From Cepaea nemoralis (taxonomy: Eukaryota > Mollusca > Gastropoda > Stylommatophora > Helicidae): a stretch of 64,000 nt of DNA. This document shows positions 44,160-54,735 of the stretch, piece by piece (position 1 is the stretch's first letter; the number at the start of each line of letters is the position of its first letter). Made by a program: the position numbers and the translations under genes. The stretch spans positions 434,001 to 498,000 of the forward strand of contig JACEFZ010028134.1 in assembly GCA_014155875.1 (NCBI GenBank), given 5' to 3'. The notes beneath the pieces were generated by a model, which saw nothing but the letters and a program-made list of their open reading frames with translations, was not told the origin of the DNA and did not search any database.

Positions 44160-44395
44160 AATATGGTGCTAGCCCCATGTTTTTATAGACCAATCAGCAC
44201 TTGACAAGCAATGAGGTCAGTATTACTGAGGCCATCTTGACTTCCCAGAACATTTCCTGGTATCCATTTTAGACTGGATTGAACTGGGGGACCAGGTCAG
44301 TTTTTAAATTATTCCTGCCTCAGGGGGGAATTTGAACACATGATCATCAGGCTGATAGATAAGTGTGCTAGGCATTGCCTTCTTCCCTTTGTTAC
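44160..44395 (-). repeat. SINE-1 copy, minus strand
   Basis: TATAGACCAATCAGCACTTG, CTTCCCAGAACATTTCCTGG, then TTTGAACACATGATCATCAGG (B-box side). Confidence 0.8.
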
Positions 44396-44426
44396 ACTTG
44401 TAGTGTATATTCTACATTAATTAATT

Positions 44427-44902
44427 GGGAGTCTCCTTGGTGAAGTGGTCGAGCCGTCTGCCTTGTGCTCTGAAGGTTGTGGGTTCGAGTCCGTTATGTC
44501 TTTCGGTTCACAAGTGCATTTTTCTCGGAGACTCCTGGGGGTCATTGCTGGAGCTACGGAGTTTGTGCTTTGTGCGACGCTTTCAGCAGCCCACCCTGCG
44601 GACAGAGACCGAGCCATACAGGATAAACCCCGGGTCAATGAAGTCTTTCTGGTGACTGCCGATTTCATCGACGATGAACTGTATTTTTCGTGGAGGACTT
44701 TTGTGTTGGCATTCTGGTGGCGGCATTATGCACAGTGTACCTGTGCGGGCTGTTGGCATGCCGAAACTCCTGTCTTATCCACTTTTCACATTGGGCAGTG
44801 AGGAGCATTTTGTGTGATATTCACTGGCACAGGAAACAGAGCATAAAGGGGGCGACCCGTTGCCATGAAGTTGGAACCGCGACTAAGTAACTAACTAACT
44901 AG
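44427..44902 (+). repeat. tRNA-derived SINE-4 (Ser/Leu-type head)
   Basis: GGGAGTCTCCTTGGTGAAG, A box AGTGGTCGAGCCG (44444-44456) and B box GGGTTCGAGTCC (44481-44492). Long GC-richer body, then tail CTAAGTAACTAACTAACTAG. The 118- and 76-codon open frames inside it are not genes. Confidence 0.88.
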
Positions 44903-45119
44903 TCTTTCAGAGGATGTGTATTACTTGTCCTTCTAGTGAACAGTTTTAGAATAGTTGATACTTGATTTTTGAACTCTTAATCTTGTCTTGTTGGTAATTT
45001 AAAAAGTTAAATGATCCACTCATGATTTCACCATCACTTTTTTGGATTATTTGTGTTGTGCTTATTTTATCATATTTTATCATATATATTTTATCGTTGT
45101 GCTTTTTTTAATATTAAAA

Positions 45120-46747
45120 GAGATGCATAAGGTCACATGGAAACATCCAAGATCCGGCCATTGGCACCAGCTGGACTTCATCATCACACGGAGACAACAT
45201 CTGAACCATATATCATTGACTCGTAGTTACCACAGTGCTGACTGTGATACGGATCATTCTTTGGTTGTTGCAAGGGTTAGACTGAGACCAAAGAGAATCT
45301 ACACAGCTAAACACAAATCTAGCCCCAGGATTAATATTATTAACACTCATGATCCTGAAAAGTGCTTTCAGTTTCAACAGCAACTTGAAGATGCTTTCAC
45401 TGATACACCAGAAAATTGTACAGTAAATGAAAAGTGGGGTCAAATTAAGGAAATTATAAAACTGCCGTAGGGGTTTACGGCACTGTGGATCATAAGAGGC
45501 AGGACTGGTTTGCGGCCAACAGCGAGACTCTGCAGCCCCTGATTGATAAAAAGAAGAAAGCTCTCTTAAGAAACAAGGAAAGACCAACGCGTAACACTCT
45601 GAGTGAGCTAAGGCAAGCTAGGAAGGATGTGCAAAAGGCTGCCAGGCAGTGTGCAAATGATTATTGGATCAAGTTATGTGAGTCCATTCAAATCGCAAGT
45701 GATAAGGGAGACATAAGAAGCATGTATGAAGGAATAAAGAAAGCCTGTGGTCCAGTGATCAAAAGAAGTGCACCATTGAAAACCTTGACTGGAGAAGTCA
45801 TCACTGATAAGAAACAGCAGATGGACAGATGGGTAGAGCACTATTTGGAGCTTTACTCAAGTGAGACCAAACTAGCGGATGATGCCCTCAACGCCATAGA
45901 GGCTCTACCAACTCTTGACCACCTGGGCACACTTCCCACCATAACAGAAGTTAAGTGTGCTATAAATGAACTTGCATCTGGCAAGGCTCCAGGTAAGGAT
46001 GGGATTCCAATAGAGGTTATCAGGAGTGGGCAAGACACACTCACTATACAGATCCACCAGCTAATAGAGCTATGCTGGCGTGAAGGACAAGTCCCACAGG
46101 ATTTCAAAGATTCAAGCATCATAACACTGTACAAGAACAAGGGCGATCGGAGCGACTGCAACAACTATAGGGGTATCTCACTTCTGTGTATTGTTGGAAA
46201 AGTATTTGCCAGAATTGTTCTGCGCAGACTTCAAGTCCTAGGAGATCAAGTCTACCCCGAATCACAGTGTGGCTTTCGACAGAACCGGTCTACCACTGAT
46301 ATGATATTCTCATTGCGACAAATGCAAGAAAAATGCCGTGAACAGAATCAACCACTGTTTATTGCCTTCATCGACCTCACAAAGGCATTTGATTTGGTCA
46401 GTCGTGAGGGTCTGTTCAAGGCACTAAAGAAGATTGGTTGCCCACCAACTCTTCTGTCCATTGTGGAATCGTTCCACACAGGCATGAAGGGTATAATCAA
46501 GTTTGATGGTGCAACTTCTGAAGAATTTGAAATCAAGAGTGGAGTTAAGCAAGGTTGTGTACTAGCTCCCACCCTCTTTGGAATATACTTTTCACTTCTA
46601 CTGAAATATGCCTTTCGTGATCAGGATGGTGGTATATACATTCACTCACGCTCAGATGGCGGCCTCTACAATGCTCAGAGATTGAAGGCTAAGACCAAAA
46701 TTAGGAGGGTACTGATCAGAGAGTTGCTTTTTGCAGATGATGCTGCA
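45120..46747 (+). mobile_element. LINE-B, left part (endonuclease end and RT), interrupted by the LTR element
   Basis: 5'-truncated in the endonuclease: WKHPRSGHWHQLDFIITR then DCDTDHSLVVARVRL (catalytic D-H pair of AP-type endonucleases). A frameshift/stop lies near 45468. From 45485 the frame is open: LASGKAPGKDGIP, FKDSSIITLYKNKGD, NNYRGISLLCIVGKVFARIV, ESQCGFRQNRSTTDMIF, FIAFIDLTKAFDLVSREGLF, SGVKQGCVLAPTLFGIYFS, then FADDAA with the catalytic DD at 46736-46741. Integration of the LTR element follows at 46747/46748. Confidence 0.93.
46743..46747. other. Target-site duplication CTGCA, left
   Basis: CTGCA precedes the LTR at 46748 and follows the other LTR at 54736-54740. Five base pairs, normal for Ty3/Gypsy integrases. 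Removing one copy restores LINE-B frame, so the site is real. Confidence 0.92.
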
Positions 46748-47266
46748 TGTCAGGGTCTTAAACTTGGCTCGCTAACCTAACACATGTGAGACAGTACAAG
46801 TACAACGTGATTTGACGTAAGACTCAACGACACACCGTTCAATGGATTTATTCACGGATCAAATACATTACGATGATCACAACAATATATACTTAATACT
46901 TCAATACACTTACATCCACAATACAGCTCACAAGTCTAACATTCAAGATGTCCAGACACTCGACTTTCAGCACAGAAAACCACACAACGCCTTTCTCTCA
47001 TCATGCGTCCGTCCAAGTCCGTGTCCCAGAGCTGTTTGCCGCTAGTTCGCCACTTGCCTCCCACCTCAGGTGGCTTCATGAGGCGTGCGTGCGTTTAGCG
47101 TCGTCCTGGCCTGACCGCTGGTCACTCGTCAGCCAGCAGTCTTGCAGGCCGGTAACTACTACTCGCCTGGCAGCGTAACAAAGTTCCTGCATCCCTACTG
47201 GGAGCTAAGTCGCCTGGCGGGCGTAACGATGTCGCTGCATCACTGTACCCTTTCTGGACTCTGACA
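46748..47266 (-). repeat. 3' LTR of the Gmr1-like element
   Basis: Starts TGTCAGGG and ends TCTGACA on the plus strand, so the termini are inverted TGTCAG/CTGACA. 519 bp. In element orientation it carries AATAAA (complement of 46847-46852). Confidence 0.95.
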
Positions 47267-47285
47267 CGCTCCCCCGGCAAATTCA
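47267..47285 (-). other. Polypurine tract candidate (PPT)
   Basis: In element orientation GCCGGGGGAGCG lies immediately before the 3' LTR. G-rich purine run GGGGGAG in the expected place for plus-strand priming. Short and interrupted. Confidence 0.6.
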
Positions 47286-48677
47286 TGAAAGATGTCATCT
47301 TTCATGTATAATATATGTACATACTGGGTTAATATTCTAACCTTGTCAGAGTCTACCCTTCTGCTGTTATATACATTAGTATCAAAATACACATAAATAC
47401 ACATATGCCATAGAAATATATAAGAAATGGAAGTTGCATTCAACGACATGTGGTGTTCAACCTTTAACACATGTCAGGTTTCATCCCTCGATGGCTGATT
47501 ACCTTAATTGCATAAATGACCCAGTCAGATCGGTAGTACCAGCTTCACGCATCTACCTCGCAGCATTGAGAAAAAAACGTAATAATATGGTTCTTGAAAC
47601 AAAAACCATCTAGCTAGACCGAAATGCGGCTGTTTATAAGTCGCATAAAACGCTAAAACCCTGACCTTATTTGGCCAGTAGCTCTTGTGTTGGTCTGCAA
47701 TGTCGGCAACCCTCTGCCATGCCCAGTAGATGGCTACCTGTTGTGTCAATAATCTGGCAACAGCATGTCTATTTATACACAACACACTACTGAATACATT
47801 TCAAATTATGGCCCTTTGTGTAATGCTGTAATAACAACTAAATGAAAGGGAAATAATTTTAACATTCATGAAATACAATAATTTACAGTAATTATCCTAT
47901 TTCTTAGCGTCATTGCTTGACGTTTCTTCATATTAACGAGAAAAAGTCGGTAATATGAATACATTAATCAAACTATGATTCTAAGATTACACTACATAAA
48001 TATATAAACACACAATTCGTGTATTTAACTTTGTTGATTCCTAAAGATTTTAGAATCGTCATAGATTTTTAAACTTTTATTTGTCGTCTGCTAATTTTGC
48101 TCTAAATTTCTAACTAATCCGGAAGTACACACGAACACTAAAATCAGCTGATGTTTAAGCTTGCAGAACACACTTGTTCCGGTCTGATGTAGTTACGGAA
48201 AGTACCATGTTCTCACAGTTCATGTGTTGGATGTTTCACTACAAAACCTTCTGGATTACGATTGACTGTTCATGTGTTGGATGTTTCCCTACCGAACATT
48301 ATGGATTTCGGTTCACTGCAATGGTGTAGCTGTCACTGTTTAGTTCACACGTTCACACGCGTCTTTAAAACATCCCTGGAATGCTCCACACGCAGATGTC
48401 ACTGTCAAATTGGACAGTTCGCCTACGGTAAGTTTTTGAGCGAATGTGACACTGTTCTTGTTGTTGGTATATACAATTAATAAAGTTCGCTTTCTACCAC
48501 ACACTACACAGTTATACACGACAATCACTACATGAATTAGTAAAATAAGAACACTATATATAATGGGAGTAATCCCTATCACAATATTGTAGACATTGCA
48601 CAGCTTTTTGTGAATAGAAAAAATATATTCACTGATAAATGGCTGTGTCGGTCTGAGTGTATTTGGACACACTGCAC
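47286..48677 (-). other. Element 3' region, non-coding
   Basis: No env-like frame, signal peptide or transmembrane ORF found between RNase H and the 3' LTR. Two near-repeats of TTCATGTGTTGGATGTTTC occur at 48218 and 48268. Longest minus frames under 130 codons have no motif. Confidence 0.5.
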
Positions 48678-49085
48678 TCAGACATTGGTGCTTACTGGGT
48701 TGGTCGGACAACGGGACAAAAGATCGGCAATTGAATTGGATCTGCCTGGGATATGTCGAACCTCAAAGCTATAATCTTGAAGTTTCAAAGACCAGCGCGC
48801 TACCATATGGTTTGACGGTACACCTGAATTTATAAAACGCAACAGGCTGCTGTCAGATTCCACGATGAAATGCCGTCCTAGAAGAAATCTGGACAATTTG
48901 GTTATACCCACCACTAAAGCTAGGGCTTCCAATTGAGGGATAGACCATGCCCATTCTCTGGGCTTTAGTTTCCTTGATACGAAGTACACTGGATGGAGGA
49001 TGTTATTGTACTCTTGCAACAAGACTGCTCCAATCGCCACGGAGCTAGCATCTGTACGCAATCTGAAAGGTAAATGGAGTTTGGC
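48678..49085 (-). pseudogene. RNase H domain of pol, in a shifted frame
   Basis: Frame reads LRTDASSVAIGAVLLQ (first catalytic Asp), YFVSRKLKPREWAWS, QLEALALVVGITKLSRFLL (catalytic Glu), HFIVESDSSLLRF (Asp), HIPGRSNSIADLLSR (last Asp). All catalytic residues of the Ty3-type RNase H are visible. It is a -1 frame relative to the RT ORF, the switch lying around 49080. It ends with a stop after SRCPTNPVSTNV, so no further domain follows. Confidence 0.88.
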
Positions 49086-51598
49086 AATTTCAGGATGAGA
49101 TTATTTGAACTATTATCAGAAAAACATGCTATTACTTTATGGAATGCAATTTTTAGGCATTCATTGTGTACAATTTTATCTGGTTTATCTTTTGTTAGTA
49201 AATTAGTAAACACTTCGGTCAGTTCGGAAAAATCAGGAATGAACTGCCGGTAATAGTTTATCAGTCCCAACAAACTTCTGACTTGTTTTTTTGTAGTCGG
49301 AAGTGAGAGTTTTAGTATCTTGGACACAATGTTATCGTCTGTCATGACAAAGCCATTGGATATTTTGTACCCCAAGAAAGATATTTCCTGGTAGGCTATG
49401 TCTACTTTCGCAGGCTTTACAGTCAGTCCGTGCTGTCTAATACGTTCAAATGTCTGTTCTAACGTCTTAATGTGCTCTGTCATTGTCTCTGTGTGAACAC
49501 AGATGTCGTCGATATAGCAAATTATGTTAGGAATGTCTACTAGAAGAAGTCGTGTCATACGTACGAAGGTGGCTGGGGCATTGACTAGCCCAAATGGAAG
49601 TTTGCACCATTCGTACAGTCCCCACGGTGTGGCAAATGCTCTCAGATGTCTGCTCTGTTCGTCTACTTCTATCTGATAATATCCTTTAGTCATATCTATC
49701 TTCGTGAAGAACCTAGCATCTGTCAGTTCTGTCAGAAGATCGTCAGCGTTTGCCATTGGCTCCAAATCTAGAACAGTTATTTTATTTAGCTTTCGATAGT
49801 CGATACACAGTCTTATTGTATTGTCCTTTTTGCGTATTATAACCATTGGAGATGAGAAGTCTGATTGGGATCGTCTTATGATGTTGTTTTTCTCTAAGTT
49901 GGTGATCTCCTGATGTAAATGTTCTTTGTAATGTAATGGAATGGTGTATGGTCTGCATCTTATGGGTGTGTTTGATGTGAGTGTGATATGATGCTGTACT
50001 AATTCTGTTTGTCCTGGGTTGTTGGAAAAGATGGTGTTGTACTGTTGTATAAGCTGTTTGCAACTGTTTGTCTCTGCTTGGGTTAACTTTGGGTTGATTT
50101 TGATCTCCTTCAAGCAGTTTGTCGTGTCTAATGCAGGTGTTGGAATCTCGTCACTAGCATCGTCGTCTTCGTGATCTATTATCACTGTACAAGCTGTCGT
50201 ATCGTCTTGTTCGTTGTCTCTGTTGTGGTAAGGTCTTAGCATATTTATGTGAAATATTTTGTGTTTGTCTTTTATTTGGATTTCGTAGTCTACAGGTGAA
50301 ATCTGTCTCGTTACTTTAAAAGGTCCCTGCCAAGAATCAGTCAATAAGTGTCTGTCACTAGGTAGTAGAAGAAGAACGTCCTGTCCAGGTGTCAACGTTA
50401 TTGTCCTGTTACCTTTGTCAGTATACTGTCTATAAGTAGCACCAGATAATTTTAGTGAATTCTTTGCAATAACACAAGATTTGATGATTCTTTCACGCAA
50501 TGATGTAACATATACGTATGATGATATGGGTTTAAGTACTGGAGTAGAGTCAGTTAACATTTGATGATAAATGGTCAATGGGCTACGTGGTTTGGCACCA
50601 TAGATAAGTTCAAAAGGAGAGAAACCGGTACTAGAATGTGGTACCTCGTGATAAGCAAAAAGAATAGCTGGTAGATATACATCCCAGTTATTGGGGTGCT
50701 CTTGCGTTACTTTTGCAAGCATGTGCTTTAGATCCCCGTTAAATTTTTCTATTACTCCACTACTGTGAGGATGGTACGGGGAATTGAAACATTGCTTCAC
50801 TCCCAACATTTTGGTGAAAGCTTGGGTAGATGCGGCAATAAACTGAGTGCCCCTATCAGATTGGATAGTATCTGGAAAACCTATCCGAGAAAAAATATGG
50901 AAGAACACTTCCATTATATCATTGGCAGTTATGTTCTTTAGCGGAATAGCTTCTGGCCAGCGACTACATTGATCAATGACAGTTAGAATATATTTATTCC
51001 CTCTAGTTGTATGATTAAGAGGGCCCACTATGTCGACAGATAGTTTTTCAAAAGGTCGACTGGCTAAGTCAGTAACTTGCAACTTTGCCTGTGGGTGTTT
51101 ACCTTTTTTTACCAGTTTCTGGCAGGTGTCACAACTTCTGCAATATTCTTTAATGTCATTGCAAAACTTTGGCCAATGAAACTGTGTCAGTAACCTTGAT
51201 CTGGTCTTAACGTATGCCATATGCCCTGCAAGAGGTATATCGTGGGCAAGATGTAAGGCTTGCTTGCGATAAGTAGTTGGCAAAACAGTTTGCTCTGTGG
51301 TGTTGTCACCTCTGGTATAATACCTGGTGAGTATATCATTTTTCACAGCAAAATGCCATTTTGCATTCTTGGTTACCTTTGGCTTTTGGCCGATCAGATT
51401 AAAGTATTTTGACAATGAAGGATCAGCTTTTTGAGCTGTTACAAACGTTTCCTTCATGGTGTTAGTAGGTAGTGATTCTGGGCTAAGCATTTGTATAGCC
51501 TCAGTTTGATTAATTTCATCTTGCACTGTAGCAGTAGATCTAGTTACTGCGTTCAATGATATCAGATGGTGATGGAACAATGTTATCAATGATGTCAT
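48965..51598 (-). CDS. pol ORF: integrase, GPY/F, reverse transcriptase
   Basis: 877 codons. Domain order: zinc HHCC (H119, H126, C156, C159); integrase core with D189 (SVDIVGP), D248 (QSDRGTQF), E284 (GVIEKFNGDL), i.e. D,D-35-E; GPY/F module 423-458 (WQGPFKV, DYEI, FHINMLRPYH); RT with KIDMTKGYYQ (D635), LPFGLVNAPATF and YIDD (695-698), then FLGYKI and LLGLINYYRQFIPDFS. The final 35 codons are out of frame with RNase H. The ORF overlaps the gag-protease ORF by 59 nt in the +1 frame. Placement of integrase before RT in one ORF is clear and not an assembly join, since both lie in one uninterrupted frame. Confidence 0.95.
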   Translation of the reverse strand: MTSLITLFHHHLISLNAVTRSTATVQDEINQTEAIQMLSPESLPTNTMKETFVTAQKADPSLSKYFNLIGQKPKVTKNAKWHFAVKNDILTRYYTRGDNTTEQTVLPTTYRKQALHLAHDIPLAGHMAYVKTRSRLLTQFHWPKFCNDIKEYCRSCDTCQKLVKKGKHPQAKLQVTDLASRPFEKLSVDIVGPLNHTTRGNKYILTVIDQCSRWPEAIPLKNITANDIMEVFFHIFSRIGFPDTIQSDRGTQFIAASTQAFTKMLGVKQCFNSPYHPHSSGVIEKFNGDLKHMLAKVTQEHPNNWDVYLPAILFAYHEVPHSSTGFSPFELIYGAKPRSPLTIYHQMLTDSTPVLKPISSYVYVTSLRERIIKSCVIAKNSLKLSGATYRQYTDKGNRTITLTPGQDVLLLLPSDRHLLTDSWQGPFKVTRQISPVDYEIQIKDKHKIFHINMLRPYHNRDNEQDDTTACTVIIDHEDDDASDEIPTPALDTTNCLKEIKINPKLTQAETNSCKQLIQQYNTIFSNNPGQTELVQHHITLTSNTPIRCRPYTIPLHYKEHLHQEITNLEKNNIIRRSQSDFSSPMVIIRKKDNTIRLCIDYRKLNKITVLDLEPMANADDLLTELTDARFFTKIDMTKGYYQIEVDEQSRHLRAFATPWGLYEWCKLPFGLVNAPATFVRMTRLLLVDIPNIICYIDDICVHTETMTEHIKTLEQTFERIRQHGLTVKPAKVDIAYQEISFLGYKISNGFVMTDDNIVSKILKLSLPTTKKQVRSLLGLINYYRQFIPDFSELTEVFTNLLTKDKPDKIVHNECLKIAFHKVIACFSDNSSNNLILKLPNSIYLSDCVQMLAPWRLEQSCCKSTITSSIQCTSYQGN

Positions 51599-53414
51599 GA
51601 GATGTTAGTGCTACATTAGCTACCATACATTCAATAGGTGGTGTGACATTTTCAATGATGACATTGGATGGTGATGTTATGTTATCATCAATACACATGG
51701 ATGTTATGTCATGAGGTTTATCATTCACCTCTGGTAAATTTCCAATAATTACATCACACACTGGGTTTGTTAATGCAGCGCACTTTACTTTCCCAGTGAG
51801 GAAAGGTGTTTCAATATATGCCCATGCTAGTGGGTATTTCTCAATATTGCCTGAGAATGTTCTGCATGTTACGTGCCTGCCTGTATAGTCTGTAGGCATT
51901 ATGAACGTTCTCTTCAGACCAATGAGTGAACTGCCCGTGTCACGAAGGACGGTAGCTGACTTGCCATTTACATATCCGTGATGGACGATTATCTTGCCTT
52001 TTGAGTCTACTACCAAATTAGCTTCTTCATTGGCAATAGGGATGGCGTGACCGCATGTTAAAATACCATCTTCATAAAAGGTGTTACAAACAGAGCATTT
52101 ATTTGCGCTAAACATGTCAAAAGCCTGTGCTGAGTTCACAGGATGTTTCTCTGGTTGTTCTTCATCTGACGACGAACTATCAAACAAGGAGGCATTGGCT
52201 TTGTTGGTCATTTGCCTGCCTTTACAATCTTTCCGATGGTGTCCGTACGCCTTACAGAGGAAACATTTACGCAAACTTCTGAAGGATTTACACTCTTTAT
52301 CTTGTCTGTTTACCATGTTTAATAGGTAAGTATGGTATCCTGGGTGCTTATCGCACATTTCATTCTGATGATGTGAAAATTTACAATAAGTACAGTGATT
52401 AAATTTCTCAGAGGTAGGCCTATGAGGTTTCTGCCTACTATAGGGTTTGTCAAAGTTAGCCGCTGCTACAAAATTAATGTCAGTAGCTTCAGTGGCAAAA
52501 CAATGTTTGTTGGCTGTGTAATACGCCGAACCACGTCTCTCAATCTCATCTACACTAGTGCATTCATTCTCTTGCAAAAATTTTGAAAATGCTGATGGAA
52601 TGGATGAAATGATTTTATCTCTAATGATCAGATCTTCTAGTCTCTGATAATTTTTGTCAATTTTAGCTGCTGAAGTCCATTTGGTAAATATATCTCGGAC
52701 TAAGCAGAGGTAATCAGAGAACGTTTGAGTCGGTTTTGGGCTCAACTTACTGAATTGTTCTCTGTAACCTGCCTCATCTAACATAAAATGTGCCATAATC
52801 TTAGATTTCAGATAATGGTAATCTTTTCTGAGGTCTTTGGGGATGGTTTCAATGACTTTAAGAGGTTCCCCTGATAAACTCCTCATATAAACAATATTCC
52901 ATTCAGACAGTGGAACTTGGTAATGTTCCATTAAAGTTTCAAAATTTTGGGTAAAGGCTGCGATCCAGTCACCCGAGGTATAATTACGTACAATACCTTG
53001 ATATTTGTTGTACTGGTTTTCTTTCTCCAGTCTCTCAGATTTCTTAGACTCTTTGTTAATCGCAGTCTCAGTGTCAAGTTGTTTCATCTTCAACTGTAAC
53101 TCTAGTTCTTCTCTCTTACTCTGAGCTGCTATTTCTGCCTTCTTCAGCTCCCTATCTATCTCAGCTTGTTTTGTCTTTGCAGTGAGTTCTAATTCGGCTT
53201 GCTTTGTCTTTGCAGCCAGTTCTGCTTCTGCTTGCTTGGCAGCTCGTTCAGCTGCTCTTTCATCGCGTTCAGTAGCTTTCTCGCGAAGGTGTTCAGAGTA
53301 TTTATTCTCACTCCACTTCATTAATTCATCACCTGTTAACTTCAGTTTTAACCCCATATCGATGAAATCATTTAATGAAGACATGATGAAAAATGTCAAG
53401 GAAATATCAGCCAC
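51540..53414 (-). CDS. gag-protease ORF of the Gmr1-like element
   Basis: 624 codons. About 25-45: LTGDELMKWSENKYSE; 45-135: charged coiled coil (AAERAAKQAEAELAAKT); 136-310: capsid-like region (YQVPLSEWNIVYMRSLSG); 340-354: CTYCKFSHHQNEMC; 384-397: CCHC zinc knuckle CFLCKAYGHHRKDC; about 485-565: aspartic protease with LRDTGSS (DTG at 492-494) and VCDVIIGNLP. The second ATG (residue 11, MSSLNDFIDM) is an equally likely start. Ends at a stop 59 nt inside the pol ORF. Confidence 0.92.
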   Translation of the reverse strand: MADISLTFFIMSSLNDFIDMGLKLKLTGDELMKWSENKYSEHLREKATERDERAAERAAKQAEAELAAKTKQAELELTAKTKQAEIDRELKKAEIAAQSKREELELQLKMKQLDTETAINKESKKSERLEKENQYNKYQGIVRNYTSGDWIAAFTQNFETLMEHYQVPLSEWNIVYMRSLSGEPLKVIETIPKDLRKDYHYLKSKIMAHFMLDEAGYREQFSKLSPKPTQTFSDYLCLVRDIFTKWTSAAKIDKNYQRLEDLIIRDKIISSIPSAFSKFLQENECTSVDEIERRGSAYYTANKHCFATEATDINFVAAANFDKPYSRQKPHRPTSEKFNHCTYCKFSHHQNEMCDKHPGYHTYLLNMVNRQDKECKSFRSLRKCFLCKAYGHHRKDCKGRQMTNKANASLFDSSSSDEEQPEKHPVNSAQAFDMFSANKCSVCNTFYEDGILTCGHAIPIANEEANLVVDSKGKIIVHHGYVNGKSATVLRDTGSSLIGLKRTFIMPTDYTGRHVTCRTFSGNIEKYPLAWAYIETPFLTGKVKCAALTNPVCDVIIGNLPEVNDKPHDITSMCIDDNITSPSNVIIENVTPPIECMVANVALTSHDIIDNIVPSPSDIIERSN

Positions 53415-54189
53415 ACAAAATATGTTATAAGTGGTTAGTAATGAACAATTTACAATTGATTTCTATTGACAATACGTGCCTAAAATTGCATCCTTAAAGT
53501 AAGTAAAAAGAAAAATATACTCAAGTGCCCTGGATGCGGTGAAGAATGGTTGGAAATCGGGCTAGGAACTGTAGGGTCGCTACTTCGAAAACACAAATGA
53601 CCTCTACGGCAAGGTTTCGGATGGTACGGAAAACCTGCTTTGTTTTTGGAGGAAAATAAATTAGCGTCTATTTGTTGGTGTGTGCCTGCTTGTCACTAAG
53701 TATTGCTTAGGTTTGTATGGCGTTGAGTGTAGTTGTAGGTCGTAAGTTTGTCCGTCAACAATTTTTTTTTCTTCTCAAAACAAGTTACTTTCTTTCCAAA
53801 ACTTTTTGCGTTCCACAAACTCAATGCACAAAGACAATCTACATGTATCTCAACACTCTACAACATTGATGACACATCACTTACATCAAGATGACATTCA
53901 GTAAGGACATAGACATCAAGTTTACAAGATGGCGACAAGGTCAAAATGGCGACAAGATCAAAACGGTGATAAGTTTCACAAATCACAAATGTTTTACACG
54001 CTTACAAGATGAAACAATATGTATGCACTGTACGTTTACAACTAGTCTTACACATGTTTAAATAATGTAGTAATAAATCAAAATGAGCCTTCCACGATCA
54101 CATTTACATGTACAATAAAGTTTGACAAAAATTATAAGTTCACAAACTCTAGTTTTAAATCGTTAATCACATAAACATGTTCATTTCAA
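53415..54189 (-). other. Element leader between PBS and gag
   Basis: About 0.8 kb without a frame. AT-rich, with a short internal repetition (GGTCAAAATGGCGACAAG, GATCAAAACGGTGATAAG). Confidence 0.5.
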
Positions 54190-54207
54190 AGCCGGACGAG
54201 CCCCCAC
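54190..54207 (-). other. Primer binding site, tRNA-Pro type
   Basis: On the minus strand the sequence reads TGGGGGCTCGTCCGGCTT. The first 15 bases equal the complement of the 3' end of tRNA-Pro (the site used by murine-type gammaretroviruses). It lies 10 bp inside from the 5' LTR end (54218), an unusually long gap. The same motif in this place supports the strand and end assignment. Confidence 0.8.
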
Positions 54208-54217
54208 GTTCACACAT

Positions 54218-54735
54218 GTCAGGGTCTTAAATTTGGCTCGCTAACCTATCACATGTGAGACAGTACAAGTACAACGTGATTTGACGTAAGACTCAATGAC
54301 ACACCGTTCAATGGATTTATTCACGGATCAAATACATTACGATGATCACAACAATATATACTTAATACTTCAATACACTTACATCCACAATACAGCTCAC
54401 AAGTCTAACATTCAAGATGTCCAGACACTCGACTTTCAGCACAGAAAACCACACAACGCCTTTCTCTCATCATGCGTCCGTCCAAGTCCGTGTCCCAGAG
54501 CTGTCTGCCGCTAGTTCGCCACTTGCCTCCCACCTCAGGTGGCTTCACGAGGCGTGCGTGCGTTTAGCGTCGTCCTGGCCTGACCGCTGGTCGCTCGTCA
54601 GCCAGCAGTCTTTCAGGCCGGTAACTACTACTCGCCTGGCGGCGTAACGAAGTTCCTGCATCCCTACTGGGAGCTAAGTCGCCTGGCGGGCGTAACGATG
54701 CCGCTGCATCACTGTACCCTTTCTGGACTCTGACA
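54218..54735 (-). repeat. 5' LTR of the Gmr1-like element
   Basis: 518 bp, about 11 differences from the other LTR including one 1-bp deletion. AATAAA (complement of 54316-54321) and a TATATA-like word are present. TG...CA termini intact. Confidence 0.95.

Larger units (their letters stand above)
46748..54735 (-). mobile_element. Ty3/Gypsy LTR retrotransposon, Gmr1-like gene order (IN before RT)
   Basis: About 8 kb on the minus strand with two 518-519-bp LTRs differing at about 11 positions by eye, a tRNA-Pro-type primer site, a gag-protease ORF and a pol ORF whose order is integrase, GPY/F, RT, RNase H. In most Ty3/Gypsy elements the integrase follows RNase H; the order here is known from the Gmr1-like group. 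No env-like frame is seen. The 1.4 kb between RNase H and the 3' LTR is non-coding. A frameshift separates RNase H from RT in this copy. Confidence 0.93.

Noticed and set aside
44445..44801. 118-codon ORF
   Set aside because: Lies wholly in SINE-4; starts near the A box and has no motif.
47286..48677. Envelope gene of the LTR element
   Set aside because: No ORF over 130 codons, no signal peptide or membrane segment in element orientation.
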